Positions 18,264 through 28,107 of a DNA stretch of 64,000 bases are shown in pieces. The DNA is from Synechococcus sp. WH 8101. GTDB taxonomy: Bacteria; Cyanobacteriota; Cyanobacteriia; PCC-6307; Cyanobiaceae. The translations under genes were made by a program, and so were the position numbers. The notes under the pieces were generated by a model. The model was not told the DNA's origin and ran no database searches. It saw nothing but the letters and a program-made list of their open reading frames with translations. The DNA lies in contig NZ_CP035914.1 of NCBI RefSeq assembly GCF_004209775.1, positions 62,001-126,000 of the forward strand. Direction: 5' to 3'. Every line of letters begins with the position of its first letter. Positions within the stretch are counted from its first letter, which is position 1.

Positions 18264-20282
18264 ATGACCTCTTCGATCTCCCAATCTCGCCAGGGCACTG
18301 CCGCTACTCAGGAGCCCTGTCTGCGCGTGATTCCCCTCGGGGGATTGCATGAGATCGGCAAGAACACCTGCGTGTTCGAGTACGGCGATGACCTGATGTT
18401 GGTGGATGCCGGCCTGGCCTTTCCCAGCGACGGCATGCACGGCGTCAATGTGGTGCTGCCCGACACGAGCTTTCTGCGTCAGAACCAGAAGCGCATCCGC
18501 GGCATGATCGTGACCCACGGTCATGAAGATCACATCGGTGGCATCGCCCACCACCTCAAGCACTTCAATATTCCTGTGATCTACGGGCCCCGCCTGGCCC
18601 TGTCGATGCTCACCGGAAAGATGGATGAGGCGGGGGTGACTGATCGCACCACGCTGCAGACCGTCGGGCCCCGTGATGTGGTGCGGGTGGGTCAGCACTT
18701 CTCGGTGGAATTCATCCGCAACACCCACTCGATGGCCGACAGCTTCTCGCTGGCGATCACCACACCGGTGGGCACGATCATCTTCACCGGCGATTTCAAG
18801 TTCGACCACACGCCTGTGGATGGCGAGCATTTCGACCTGGCCCGTCTCGCCCATTACGGCGACAAAGGTGTGCTCTGTCTGTTCAGCGATTCCACCAACG
18901 CCGAGGTGCCCGGCTTCTGTCCGCCGGAGCGGTCCGTGTTCCCCAATCTCGATCGCCACATGGCGCAGGCGGAGGGCCGGGTGATCATCACCACCTTCGC
19001 CAGCTCGATTCACCGCGTGTCGATGATCTTGGAGCTGGCGCTCAAGAACGGGCGCAAGGTGGGCTTGCTTGGCCGTTCGATGCTCAATGTGATCGCCAAG
19101 GCCAGGGAACTCGGCTACATGCGTGCTCCCGATGATCTGTTTGTGCCGATCAAGCAGATCAACGACGTGCCCGATCGGGAAACGTTGCTGCTGATGACTG
19201 GCAGTCAGGGGGAGCCCTTGGCGGCCCTCAGTCGCATTTCACGCGGTGAGCATCCCCAGGTGAAGGTGAAGTCCACCGACACGATTATTTTCTCGGCCAG
19301 CCCGATTCCCGGCAACACGATTTCTGTGGTCAACACCATCGATCGGTTGATGATGCTGGGCGCCAAGGTGGTGTATGGAAAGGGCGAAGGCATCCACGTG
19401 TCTGGCCACGGTTTCCAGGAAGACCAGAAGCTGATGCTCGCTCTCACCCGCCCCAAATTCTTTGTGCCGGTGCACGGCGAGCACCGCATGTTGGTGTGCC
19501 ACGCCAGAACCGGGCACGCGATGGGGGTGCCCGAAGACAACACCCTGATCATCGACAACGGCGATGTGGTGGAGCTCACGGCTGAGTCGATCCGCAAAGG
19601 CGATCCGGTGAAGGCCGGGATTGAACTGCTTGATCAGTCGCGCAACGGCATCGTGGATGCGCGGGTGCTCAAGGAGCGCCAACAGCTCGCGGAAGACGGC
19701 ATCGTCACGATCCTGGCGGCGATCAGCACCGATGGGGCGATGGTGGCGCCGCCGCGCGTGAATCTGCGCGGTGTGGTCACCACGGCGGATGCCCGCAAGA
19801 TGTCGCTCTGGACTGAGCGGGAGATCAGCTGGGTGCTGGAGAACCGCTGGAAGCAGCTCACACGCAACAGCGGCGGTAAGACGCCGGAAGTGGATTGGAT
19901 GGGCGTGCAGCGAGAAGTGGAGGTGGGTCTGGGCCGGCGCATGCGCCGTGAGCTGCAGGTGGAGCCCCTGATCCTCTGCCTCGTGCAGCCCGCACCTGGA
20001 GGCACGCCGGTCTACAAGGGCCGAGCCGATGCCGAGCCCGATGACAGGCCCGCACCTCGGGGCCGCGGTGGCCGTGGCGGCCACGGTGGTGGCGGTCAGG
20101 GTGGACACCACGGTCGGCGTGAGCGTGCGGCAGCACCGGCGAAGGCGGCACCCGTTTCAGCTCCCACCGCTGCAGCCACCGCTCCTGCTCCTGCAGCTGC
20201 CAAGGTGGCCGCAGGACGGCCCGAGCCCGAGCAGGAGATGCCTGCCGGTCGCACCCGTCGCCGTCGTTCGGCAGCGGCCTGA
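18264..20282 (+). CDS. rnj: Ribonuclease J
   Basis: 672 residues. The metallo-beta-lactamase core has H85, H87, D89 and H90 (THGHEDHIGG), a beta-CASP domain and the conserved GSQGEP and SGHG motifs. RNase J does 5'-to-3' exonucleolytic and endonucleolytic RNA processing; cyanobacteria pair it with RNase E. Beyond about residue 590 there is a disordered, Gly/Arg/His-rich tail (RGRGGRGGHGGGG) and Ala/Pro-rich sequence, likely an RNA-binding or partner-binding extension. Confidence 0.95.
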   Translation: MTSSISQSRQGTAATQEPCLRVIPLGGLHEIGKNTCVFEYGDDLMLVDAGLAFPSDGMHGVNVVLPDTSFLRQNQKRIRGMIVTHGHEDHIGGIAHHLKHFNIPVIYGPRLALSMLTGKMDEAGVTDRTTLQTVGPRDVVRVGQHFSVEFIRNTHSMADSFSLAITTPVGTIIFTGDFKFDHTPVDGEHFDLARLAHYGDKGVLCLFSDSTNAEVPGFCPPERSVFPNLDRHMAQAEGRVIITTFASSIHRVSMILELALKNGRKVGLLGRSMLNVIAKARELGYMRAPDDLFVPIKQINDVPDRETLLLMTGSQGEPLAALSRISRGEHPQVKVKSTDTIIFSASPIPGNTISVVNTIDRLMMLGAKVVYGKGEGIHVSGHGFQEDQKLMLALTRPKFFVPVHGEHRMLVCHARTGHAMGVPEDNTLIIDNGDVVELTAESIRKGDPVKAGIELLDQSRNGIVDARVLKERQQLAEDGIVTILAAISTDGAMVAPPRVNLRGVVTTADARKMSLWTEREISWVLENRWKQLTRNSGGKTPEVDWMGVQREVEVGLGRRMRRELQVEPLILCLVQPAPGGTPVYKGRADAEPDDRPAPRGRGGRGGHGGGGQGGHHGRRERAAAPAKAAPVSAPTAAATAPAPAAAKVAAGRPEPEQEMPAGRTRRRRSAAA

Positions 20283-20310
20283 GCACTGCCGGCACCTGGA
20301 CGGAGACTGT

Positions 20311-20916
20311 TCAGCGATCGCGCAGATCGAGTCGCAGCAGGGCCCCTTCGAGAAGGATCAAGGGGTCAGGCTGGGGAGCTGGTGTCGGTGGCGAGGTCTC
20401 TGACGTCTCTGGCTTGATCGGCTCAGGCTCTGCCGGTGGTTCCGGTGGGGTGGCGTCCTCTACGGTTGGCGTCGCTGTGTCGAGCCAAGGTGTTGCCGAG
20501 CTCGGCGTCTCTTCCTGCATGCTCACCAGCACCGCTGGCTCGCTGAGGAAGGGATCGCGGGTCAGGGCGTCGGCCTGATTCGCTTGCGAGGGTGGCGGCT
20601 CTGACGCCGTCTGCTCACAGGCTTCCAGGCCCTGTTCTGCCAGCTCTCGCAGGGTGTCGGATGGTTGGCTGTCCAGCACCAGGCGGTACGGCCCGTGTGC
20701 GGCGATCGGATCCTTGAGGCCATGAAACTGCACGTGGCCCAGCAGAAGGGCCACAAAGGCGCGCCAGGCCAGTCGTGCTTCGTTGTTGTCGCCGCCGGCC
20801 GGCACGCTGTCCAGCTCCTGCAGCAACTGTTCGGTGATCGTTGCGGCACGGCGGTAGTCGCCAGCGCCATAGGCCTGCTCTGCATCGAGATAGCGCTGCT
20901 GGAAGTCGTCGTTCAT
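20311..20916 (-). CDS. Hypothetical protein, helical N-term, acidic Pro/Thr-rich tail
   Basis: 201 residues from the ATG at 20916; this start gives a 4-bp overlap with the tilS stop. The N-terminal 100 residues look like helical repeats (YLDAEQAYGAGDYRRAATIT, then TPR-like LLGHVQFHGLKD). The C-terminal half is low-complexity, rich in Pro, Thr and Glu. I do not recognise a family. The overlap suggests translation coupled to tilS. Confidence 0.65.
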   Translation of the reverse strand: MNDDFQQRYLDAEQAYGAGDYRRAATITEQLLQELDSVPAGGDNNEARLAWRAFVALLLGHVQFHGLKDPIAAHGPYRLVLDSQPSDTLRELAEQGLEACEQTASEPPPSQANQADALTRDPFLSEPAVLVSMQEETPSSATPWLDTATPTVEDATPPEPPAEPEPIKPETSETSPPTPAPQPDPLILLEGALLRLDLRDR

Positions 20917-21950
20917 GGCGAGCCGTTGCGCTGCTCCAGTTGTACCGAGCGAGCATTCCAGTGAATCCGCCAACCGGCCGGCAGGTCGCGGCCGGCTGCC
21001 GCGGCGCCCGGGCATATGGCCTGGGCCAGCTCGGTCAGGCACGCTGCGGTCACGGTGGGAGCGCCGTTGCGGCGCAGCCAGTGGGCCAGAAGATTGCGGC
21101 GGAGGGGCTCCGGTTGGCTGGCCAGAGGTCGCCGGGGTAGGCGTCGGCTGGCCTGTGGGGCAGGGTCTGCGTCCAGGCCCACAAGACCCTGCAGGGCCAG
21201 ATCCATCAGCTCGCTCTGGCTGTCCTGAAGCCCGGCCATCCGGTCCGCCAGGTCCGCCAGGCGCTCCGTGCAGCCAGGGTGCAGGCTCTCCAGCACCGGC
21301 AGCACCTCGGCGCGGATGCGGTTGCGTCCGTAGCTGGGGTCAGTGTTGCTGGGGTCCTGCCACACCGGCAGGGCTAGCTCCTGGCAGATCGTGGCGGTGT
21401 CTGTTCGGCTGAAATCCACCAAGGGACGCACCAATGGCAGCTCACCCTCGCTCTCCAGGGGGCGCTGGCTGCGCTGACCACCGAGTCCGGCCAAGTCCGT
21501 TCCCCGTGCCAGCTGCAGCAGCAGGGTTTCGGCGCGGTCGCTGGCGGTGTGGGCGGTGATCACCACGCGGCATGGGCTCTGGGGGTGCAGGGCGCTGAGC
21601 CGTTCGGCTTCGGCGGCGAGGGCGCCATACCGCCAGGCGCGGGCACCGGCTTCGCTGCGCTCATGGCTCTCCAACGCGGCACGCGTCACTGCCAGATCCA
21701 GACCCTCCGCACGGCACCAGGCCTGCAGGTCCGCCGCGATCCGGCTGGATCCCGCATGCCAGCCGTGGTCGCCATGCCAGAGATGGAGCTGCCAGCGATG
21801 CAGGGGCTGCAGGTCCCGCAGCAGCGCCAGCAGGGCCATCGAGTCCTGTCCGCCCGAGAGGGCCAGCAGCAGTCGACCGCCCTGCGGCAACCAGTGCGGT
21901 TGGCGCAGCAGGCGCCGATGCAGGCGGTCGTGCCAGACGGTCCAGCCCAT
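20913..21950 (-). CDS. tilS: tRNA(Ile)-lysidine synthetase
   Basis: 345 residues. The PP-loop SGGQDS is at 32-37. The N-type ATP pyrophosphatase core continues with HLWHGDHGWH and the motif TAHTASDRAETLLLQLARGTDLAGL. The enzyme attaches lysine to the wobble cytidine of tRNA-Ile(CAU), allowing AUA decoding. The length and absence of a long C-terminal domain match the short cyanobacterial form. Divergent from the DUF561 gene with 50 bp between starts. Confidence 0.93.
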   Translation of the reverse strand: MGWTVWHDRLHRRLLRQPHWLPQGGRLLLALSGGQDSMALLALLRDLQPLHRWQLHLWHGDHGWHAGSSRIAADLQAWCRAEGLDLAVTRAALESHERSEAGARAWRYGALAAEAERLSALHPQSPCRVVITAHTASDRAETLLLQLARGTDLAGLGGQRSQRPLESEGELPLVRPLVDFSRTDTATICQELALPVWQDPSNTDPSYGRNRIRAEVLPVLESLHPGCTERLADLADRMAGLQDSQSELMDLALQGLVGLDADPAPQASRRLPRRPLASQPEPLRRNLLAHWLRRNGAPTVTAACLTELAQAICPGAAAAGRDLPAGWRIHWNARSVQLEQRNGSP

Positions 21951-22000
21951 GGGACGCGGCGAGGGTGCGGTGGGAGAATCGACTGATCCGAACTCGAATC

Positions 22001-22774
22001 ATGACGCGCCTCAGCTCCCTGCCTGCTGCCCTGCGTGAGCGCCTCGCGCAGCGCTCGGCCCTGAAGGTGATCGCCGGCCTAATGAATTTCGATGCCGCGT
22101 CCGTGGCCCGGGTCGCCCGCGCCGCCGGACGCGGTGGCGCCGATCTGATCGATGTGGCCTGTGATCCGGAGCTGGTGGCCCTGGCGATGCGCGACTCCGG
22201 TGGAGTGCCCGTGTGCGTCTCGTCGGTGGAGCCCGAGCAATTTGTGGCAGCCGTGGCGGCCGGTGCGGCGATGGTGGAGATCGGCAATTTCGATGCCTTC
22301 TACCCCCAGGGCCGGATCTTCGGAGCGGCTGAGGTGCTGGAGCTCACGCGCCAGACCCGAGCCCTGCTGCCCGAGGTGGTGCTGAGCGTGACCGTGCCCC
22401 ACGTGCTGCCGATGGATCAGCAGGAGCAGCTGGCGGTGGATCTGGTGGCGGCCGGTGCCGACCTGATCCAGACCGAAGGCGGCACCAGTGCCAAGCCCTT
22501 CAGCGCCGGCAGCCTCGGCCTGATCGAAAAGGCGGCACCCACCCTGGCAGCCGCCCACAGCATCAGCACGGCTTTGCATCAGGCAGGCCTTTCAACCCCT
22601 GTGCTCTGCGCGTCTGGCCTCTCGGCCGTGACGGTGCCGATGGCGATCGCCGCCGGTGCTGCCGGTGTGGGTGTGGGGTCGGCCGTGAATCGCCTCACCG
22701 ATGAGCTGGCGATGGTGGCGGTGGTTCGCGGTCTGCGCGAGGCGCTCGGTAGTGCCCTCACCCTGCGGGTCTGA
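22001..22774 (+). CDS. DUF561 family protein (TIM-barrel-like)
   Basis: 257 residues from the ATG at 22001, chosen because MTRLSSLPAALRERL starts the conserved region. The glycine-rich alternating pattern (GGADLIDVACDPELV, AGADLIQTEGG, GAAGVGVGSAVN) suggests a barrel fold that binds phosphate. DUF561 is common in cyanobacteria and plastids and has no established reaction. Divergent from tilS. Confidence 0.85.
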   Translation: MTRLSSLPAALRERLAQRSALKVIAGLMNFDAASVARVARAAGRGGADLIDVACDPELVALAMRDSGGVPVCVSSVEPEQFVAAVAAGAAMVEIGNFDAFYPQGRIFGAAEVLELTRQTRALLPEVVLSVTVPHVLPMDQQEQLAVDLVAAGADLIQTEGGTSAKPFSAGSLGLIEKAAPTLAAAHSISTALHQAGLSTPVLCASGLSAVTVPMAIAAGAAGVGVGSAVNRLTDELAMVAVVRGLREALGSALTLRV

Positions 22775-22833
22775 TCGAGCTGGTCAGTTCGGCGCGGTGT
22801 CTCTAGCGTTCTGGGAGCATCGCGCTGCACGCC

Positions 22834-23259
22834 ATGAACACCCTTGGCTGGTTGCTGCAGTGGCCGATCCGTGCGTTGGTGTTGCTGCTCGTGGCGGCGC
22901 TGCCCCTGGGGGTGGAGATGGCCAACTTCGGCACGGCCCTCTGGGCGGCGGTCCTGATCGGCCTGCTCGGAACCCTGTTGATCTGGCCCCTCAAGCTTGT
23001 GCTCGGACCGGCCTGGGCGATCACGTCCCTTGGGGGGCTGATTGCGCCGGTGTCGTTCCTGTTCAACTGGTTGATCACGATCGTTCTGTTTGGGATCGCG
23101 GCCTGGTTGATCAACGGCTTTCGCCTCAAGCACGGCCTGTTCAGCGCCATCCTCGGGGCGGTGGTCTACAGCGTGATCAGCGCTTTTGTGCTGCGTGCCC
23201 TGGGGCTCGTGGATGTGGAGGCCACCAGGGCGGCGTTGATGGATTACGCCGCCAGCTGA
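22834..23259 (+). CDS. Phage-holin-4-like small membrane protein
   Basis: 141 residues with four hydrophobic segments (about 10-30, 35-52, 62-85 and 105-128) and few charges. The pattern matches the phage holin family 4 / DUF superfamily found in free-living bacteria, where it is not phage-associated. Function is unknown. Its 3' end overlaps the 3' end of mutS on the opposite strand by 16 bp. Confidence 0.8.
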   Translation: MNTLGWLLQWPIRALVLLLVAALPLGVEMANFGTALWAAVLIGLLGTLLIWPLKLVLGPAWAITSLGGLIAPVSFLFNWLITIVLFGIAAWLINGFRLKHGLFSAILGAVVYSVISAFVLRALGLVDVEATRAALMDYAAS

Positions 23260-25961
23260 TCGAGCACCTGGCGGGCTCGCTGCACCACCGGGGCGGGAAC
23301 GCCGGCGAGGCGGGCGGCTTCGATGCCGTAGCTGCGGCTGGCGCCGCCGGCCTGTACGCGGTGCAGAAACAGCAGGTCATCGCCGGTTTCCTCCACCAGC
23401 ACCTGGAAGTTGGCCACATTCGGGCGCTCTGCAGCCAGGTTGTTGAGCTCGTGATAGTGCGTCGCGAACACCGTGCGGGCTTTGAGATCGCCAGCCAGGT
23501 GTTCGCTCACGGCCCAGGCGATGGAGAGGCCATCAAAGGTGGCGGTGCCACGGCCGATTTCATCCAGCAGCACCAGGGAGCGATCGGTGGCGTGATGAAG
23601 GATGTTGGCGGTTTCCGCCATTTCCACCATGAAGGTGGATTGGCCGGCGGCGAGATCATCGACGGCGCCGACGCGGGTGAAGATGCGATCGGTGATGCCC
23701 ACCGTGGCTGAATCGGCCGGCACCCAGCTGCCGATCTGGGCGAGCAGTTGGATCAGGCCGATCTGGCGCAGGTAGCAGCTCTTGCCGCTGGCATTCGGAC
23801 CGGTGAGCACCACCAGATCGGTGCCCTGGCCTAGATGCACATCGTTGGCGGTGAAGCTGCGTTCCACCAGCAGTTGCTCCACCACCGGGTGCCGTCCGGC
23901 CGTGATTTTTAGTTCGCGACCATCGCTGATCGTGGGCGCGCACCAGGCGCTGGTGGCGGCCACCTCCGCCAGACCACACACCGCATCCAAGGCGGCTACA
24001 GCACGGGCGGCCTGGCGGATCGGAGCGGCCATGGCGCCCACCTGTTCGCGCAATTGGCAGAACAGTTCGTACTCCCGCTGGCAGGCGCGGGCCCGCAGCT
24101 GAAAGATCGTGCCTTCCCGTTGTTTCAGCTCAGGGGTGATGAAGCGTTCTTCATTGGCGAGGGTCTGGCGCCGGATCCAGTGGTCCGGCACTGAGGCCGC
24201 CTTTGCTTTGCTCACCGCCAGGAAATAGCCGAAGGTGCGGTGATACTGCAGGCGCAGGTTGGCGTTGCCGCTGGTCTGCCGCTCCAATCGTTCCTGCTCG
24301 GCCAGCCAGGCATCCTGGTCGTCGAGCTGGTTGCGCAGGCCATCCAGCAGCGCATCGACGCCATCGTGGATCAGGCCGCCCTCGCTCAGCGACAGCGGTG
24401 GCGTGTCGATCAGGGCATGACGCACCGCTTGAGCCAGCTCCGCCAAGGCCGGATCCGGCGTGCAGAGAGCCTGGAGCCAGTCGGGGTGCCGATCGTCAAG
24501 TCCAGCGTTGAGGCGCCCGGCCAGCTGGGGCAGCCGTTCGAGTCCATCGGCGATCGCCACCAGGTCACGGGCACCGGCATGGCCGGCACCGGCGCGGCCC
24601 GCTAGTCGTTCCAGGTCGGCCATGGACCGCAGCAGGCGGCGCAGGCCTTGTCGCAGGCTGCGCTGTTCCACCAGGGTCGACACCAGCGCCTGACGCTGCT
24701 CGATCTGATGGCGATCCATCAGTGGCGCCTCCAGCCAGCGCCGCAGACAGCGACCACCCATGGCGGTGAGGGTGCGATCGATCGCCCAGAGCAAGGCCCC
24801 CTGCAACTGCCCATCTCGCTGGGTGCTGGTGAGTTCCAGGTTGCGGCGCGTCTGGGCGTCGAGGATCAGGGCATCGCCGCTGTGGACAATCTGCGGCACC
24901 TCCAAGGGCACGCGCAGGTCGTCCTCTAGGGGCTGGGTGTCGCGCAAGTAGCGCAACAGGCCTCCGATGGCGCGCAGGGCCAGGGGCTGATCGGCCAGAC
25001 CGAGGCCATCAAGGTTCGCCAGGCCGTAATGCTGCTGGAGGGTGGCTTCCGCTTCCGGACGGCTGAACGGAGTGGTTGCCATCGGCGTCAACCCCAGCCC
25101 CTGCGGGCACCAGGCCGGCGCCGCTGCTTCCTCGGGTGGCGCCGCCCAGATCAGTTCTGCAGCCTCCAGCTGGCTCAGCTGCTGATGCAGGCCTGCACTG
25201 CCTGTCTGCTCGATCACCTGCACATCGCCGGTGCTCACATCGGCATGGGCCAGGCCCCAGCGGAACGGTTGCGTTCCCTTCGCGGCTTCCACCACCACGG
25301 CGGCCAGCCAGTTGTTGCGCCTGGCACGGAGCATGCCCTCCTCCAGCACCGTGCCCGGGGTGAGCACACGGGTGATGTCGCGCTTGAGCAGGGCTCCTTT
25401 AGCGGGGGTGGTTTCGAGCTGATCGCAGAGGGCGACGGAGTAGCCGCGACGGATCAGATCGGCGCAGTAGCGCTCTGCGGCGTGATGGGGGATGCCTGCC
25501 ATCGGCACCCGGCCGATCGCCTTGCCGCCTTCTTTGCCCGTGAGGGTGAGCTCCAACACGCGTGAGAGTTCGATCGCATCCTCGAAGAAACATTCGAAAA
25601 AATCCCCCAACCGGTAGAGCAGCACCCGCTCGGGATGGGCTGTTTTCAGTTCCACGTAGTGGCGCAGCATCGGCGTCAGCTGCCGCGGATCCACCTGGCT
25701 GTGATGGGCCCAGGGCGGCGTGTCGTCGCCGGCTTCATTGCTGTGGTCGCTCGCCGGTGTTGCCTCCGCCTCCTGCTCGCGGCGTTGGCGCGGCCGTTGG
25801 CGGGCATCAGCGCTCAGGCTGGCGTCGCTGAGGTCTGCCGTTGCAGCGGCGACCTGGTCGGAGCGGGTCCGCGGCGGCGATGGATCCGCGGCGGGTTCAG
25901 GAGCGCCGAAAAGATTGCCCTGCAGGGCCTGTTCCGGGGGCTGGGCAGCGGACCTTGGCAT
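23244..25961 (-). CDS. mutS: DNA mismatch repair protein MutS
   Basis: 905 residues. A disordered N-terminal extension of about 90 residues precedes the mismatch-recognition domain with the Phe-x-Glu motif F121-F-E123. The core follows, then the ABC-type ATPase with Walker A GPNASGKS (from 721) and Walker [17 protein letters not shown]. This is a true MutS1 by its Phe-x-Glu motif rather than a MutS2. It is divergent from uvrB with 94 bp between, placing two repair genes back to back. Confidence 0.97.
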   Translation of the reverse strand: MPRSAAQPPEQALQGNLFGAPEPAADPSPPRTRSDQVAAATADLSDASLSADARQRPRQRREQEAEATPASDHSNEAGDDTPPWAHHSQVDPRQLTPMLRHYVELKTAHPERVLLYRLGDFFECFFEDAIELSRVLELTLTGKEGGKAIGRVPMAGIPHHAAERYCADLIRRGYSVALCDQLETTPAKGALLKRDITRVLTPGTVLEEGMLRARRNNWLAAVVVEAAKGTQPFRWGLAHADVSTGDVQVIEQTGSAGLHQQLSQLEAAELIWAAPPEEAAAPAWCPQGLGLTPMATTPFSRPEAEATLQQHYGLANLDGLGLADQPLALRAIGGLLRYLRDTQPLEDDLRVPLEVPQIVHSGDALILDAQTRRNLELTSTQRDGQLQGALLWAIDRTLTAMGGRCLRRWLEAPLMDRHQIEQRQALVSTLVEQRSLRQGLRRLLRSMADLERLAGRAGAGHAGARDLVAIADGLERLPQLAGRLNAGLDDRHPDWLQALCTPDPALAELAQAVRHALIDTPPLSLSEGGLIHDGVDALLDGLRNQLDDQDAWLAEQERLERQTSGNANLRLQYHRTFGYFLAVSKAKAASVPDHWIRRQTLANEERFITPELKQREGTIFQLRARACQREYELFCQLREQVGAMAAPIRQAARAVAALDAVCGLAEVAATSAWCAPTISDGRELKITAGRHPVVEQLLVERSFTANDVHLGQGTDLVVLTGPNASGKSCYLRQIGLIQLLAQIGSWVPADSATVGITDRIFTRVGAVDDLAAGQSTFMVEMAETANILHHATDRSLVLLDEIGRGTATFDGLSIAWAVSEHLAGDLKARTVFATHYHELNNLAAERPNVANFQVLVEETGDDLLFLHRVQAGGASRSYGIEAARLAGVPAPVVQRARQVLDQLAA

Positions 25962-25988
25962 GGGGCGCGTCCGGTGCGGGCACTAGCG

Positions 25989-26003
25989 GGATCGTACCGA
26001 TCC
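25989..26003. promoter_or_regulatory. Inverted repeat between mutS and uvrB
   Basis: GGATCG-TAC-CGATCC, perfect 6-bp arms with a 3-bp spacer, lies in the 94-bp divergent gap between the mutS and uvrB starts. It could be an operator acting on both repair genes. It does not match the published cyanobacterial LexA box well, so no regulator is named. Confidence 0.3.
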
Positions 26004-26055
26004 TGGGTGGGGTCATTCCCCGTAACCTGAACCACCGGCTGCCGGCCTTCGACCC

Positions 26056-28092
26056 ATGCCTGCCTACGAGCTTTCGGCGCCTTACTCGCCCAAGGGCGAT
26101 CAACCGACGGCGATCCAGCAGCTGGTGGAGGGGGTAAATGCTGGTGAACGTTTCCAGACCCTGCTCGGGGCCACGGGAACGGGTAAGACGTTCACGATGG
26201 CGAATGTGATCGCCCAGACCGGCCGGCCGGCTCTGGTGCTCGCTCACAACAAAACTTTGGCAGCCCAGCTCTGCAACGAGCTGCGGGAATTTTTTCCCCA
26301 CAACGCTGTTGAATACTTCATCTCCTATTACGACTACTACCAGCCGGAGGCCTACGTTCCGGTCAGCGACACTTACATCGCCAAGACGGCATCGATCAAT
26401 GAAGAGATCGACATGCTGCGGCACTCGGCGACTCGCTCTCTGTTCGAGCGACGCGATGTGATTGTGGTGGCCTCGATCAGCTGCATCTACGGCCTGGGGA
26501 TTCCGAGTGAATATCTCAAGGCGGCGGTGAAGTTCGAGGTGGGGGACACCTTGAACATCCGTGCTCAGCTACGGGATCTGGTGAACAATCAATACAGTCG
26601 TAACGACACGGAGATCGCCCGCGGCCGCTTCCGGATCAAGGGCGATGTGCTCGAGATCGGCCCCGCCTACGACGACCGGTTGGTGCGGATCGAGTTGTTT
26701 GGTGATGAGGTAGAGGCGATCCGCTACGTGGACCCCACCACCGGTGAGATCCTCCAGAGCCTGGAGGCGGTGAACATCTATCCCGCCAAGCACTTCGTCA
26801 CCCCCAAGGATCGCCTCGATTCGGCGATCAAGGCGATCCGGCGTGAACTGAAGGAGCGGCTGGAGGTGCTGCACAGCGAGGGCAAGCTGCTGGAGGCCCA
26901 GCGGCTTGAGCAGCGCACCACCTACGACCTAGAAATGCTCCAGCAGGTGGGTTATTGCAATGGTGTGGAGAACTACGCCCGTCATCTGGCCGGTCGAGAA
27001 GCGGGCAGCCCGCCGGAATGCCTGATCGATTATTTCCCTGACGATTGGCTGTTGATCGTGGATGAGAGTCACGTCACCTGCTCCCAGCTGCAGGCGATGT
27101 ACAACGGCGACCAGGCCCGCAAGAAGGTGCTGATCGAGCATGGCTTTCGTTTGCCCAGCGCTGCCGATAACCGACCGTTGAAAGGTGACGAGTTCTGGCA
27201 GAAAGCGCGACAATCGGTGTTTGTGAGCGCCACCCCGGGCGACTGGGAGCTCAAGGTGAGCAAGGGTCAGGTGGCTGAACAGGTGATCCGGCCCACCGGG
27301 GTGCTGGATCCGATCGTGGAGGTGCGGCCGACGACGGGACAGGTGGATGACCTGCTCGGCGAGATCCGCAGCCGCGCCGCCAAACAGCAACGGGTGCTGG
27401 TGACCACGCTCACGAAGCGAATGGCGGAAGATCTCACCGACTACCTCGCTGAAAACGAGGTGCGGGTGCGTTACCTGCACTCAGAGATCCATTCGATCGA
27501 GCGGATCGAGATCATCCAGGACCTGCGCCTCGGCGAATACGACGTGCTCGTGGGGGTGAACCTGCTGCGGGAGGGTCTGGATCTGCCGGAGGTGTCACTG
27601 GTGGCGATTCTTGATGCGGATAAGGAGGGGTTCCTGCGGGCGGAACGCTCCTTGATTCAGACCATCGGCCGGGCGGCACGGCACGTGGAGGGGGTAGCGC
27701 TTCTCTATGCCGACACCATGACCGACTCGATGGCCAAGGCGATCGAGGAAACCGAGCGGAGACGCAAGATCCAGCAGGCCTACAACGATCAGCATGGCAT
27801 CGTGCCGACGGCGGCGGGCAAGAAGGCGAGCAATTCGATCCTGAGCTTCCTGGAGCTCTCTCGCAAACTGAAAAGCGAAGGTCCTGATGCCGATCTGGTG
27901 CAGGTGGCCGGCAAGGCGGTGCAGGCCCTCGAGGATGACGCTGAGGGCATGGCTCTCGATGCCCTGCCGGAATTGATCGAGCAGCTCGAAGCGAAGATGA
28001 AGGAGGCGGCCAAAAAGCTCGACTTTGAAGAAGCCGCCAACCTGCGCGACCGGATCAAGCAGCTGCGCCACAAGCTGGTGGGCAGCCACTGA
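26056..28092 (+). CDS. uvrB: Excinuclease ABC subunit B
   Basis: 678 residues. Helicase motif I is GATGTGKT (38-45). The beta-hairpin that opens damaged DNA follows ([12 protein letters not shown]), then the C-terminal helicase domain ([11 protein letters not shown]) and the UVR domain ([18 protein letters not shown]) that binds UvrC. It acts in nucleotide excision repair, important in a light-exposed phototroph. Convergent with lysC, with 15 bp between the stops. Confidence 0.98.
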   Translation: MPAYELSAPYSPKGDQPTAIQQLVEGVNAGERFQTLLGATGTGKTFTMANVIAQTGRPALVLAHNKTLAAQLCNELREFFPHNAVEYFISYYDYYQPEAYVPVSDTYIAKTASINEEIDMLRHSATRSLFERRDVIVVASISCIYGLGIPSEYLKAAVKFEVGDTLNIRAQLRDLVNNQYSRNDTEIARGRFRIKGDVLEIGPAYDDRLVRIELFGDEVEAIRYVDPTTGEILQSLEAVNIYPAKHFVTPKDRLDSAIKAIRRELKERLEVLHSEGKLLEAQRLEQRTTYDLEMLQQVGYCNGVENYARHLAGREAGSPPECLIDYFPDDWLLIVDESHVTCSQLQAMYNGDQARKKVLIEHGFRLPSAADNRPLKGDEFWQKARQSVFVSATPGDWELKVSKGQVAEQVIRPTGVLDPIVEVRPTTGQVDDLLGEIRSRAAKQQRVLVTTLTKRMAEDLTDYLAENEVRVRYLHSEIHSIERIEIIQDLRLGEYDVLVGVNLLREGLDLPEVSLVAILDADKEGFLRAERSLIQTIGRAARHVEGVALLYADTMTDSMAKAIEETERRRKIQQAYNDQHGIVPTAAGKKASNSILSFLELSRKLKSEGPDADLVQVAGKAVQALEDDAEGMALDALPELIEQLEAKMKEAAKKLDFEEAANLRDRIKQLRHKLVGSH

Positions 28093-28107
28093 TCAGGTGG
28101 GCAGTGA

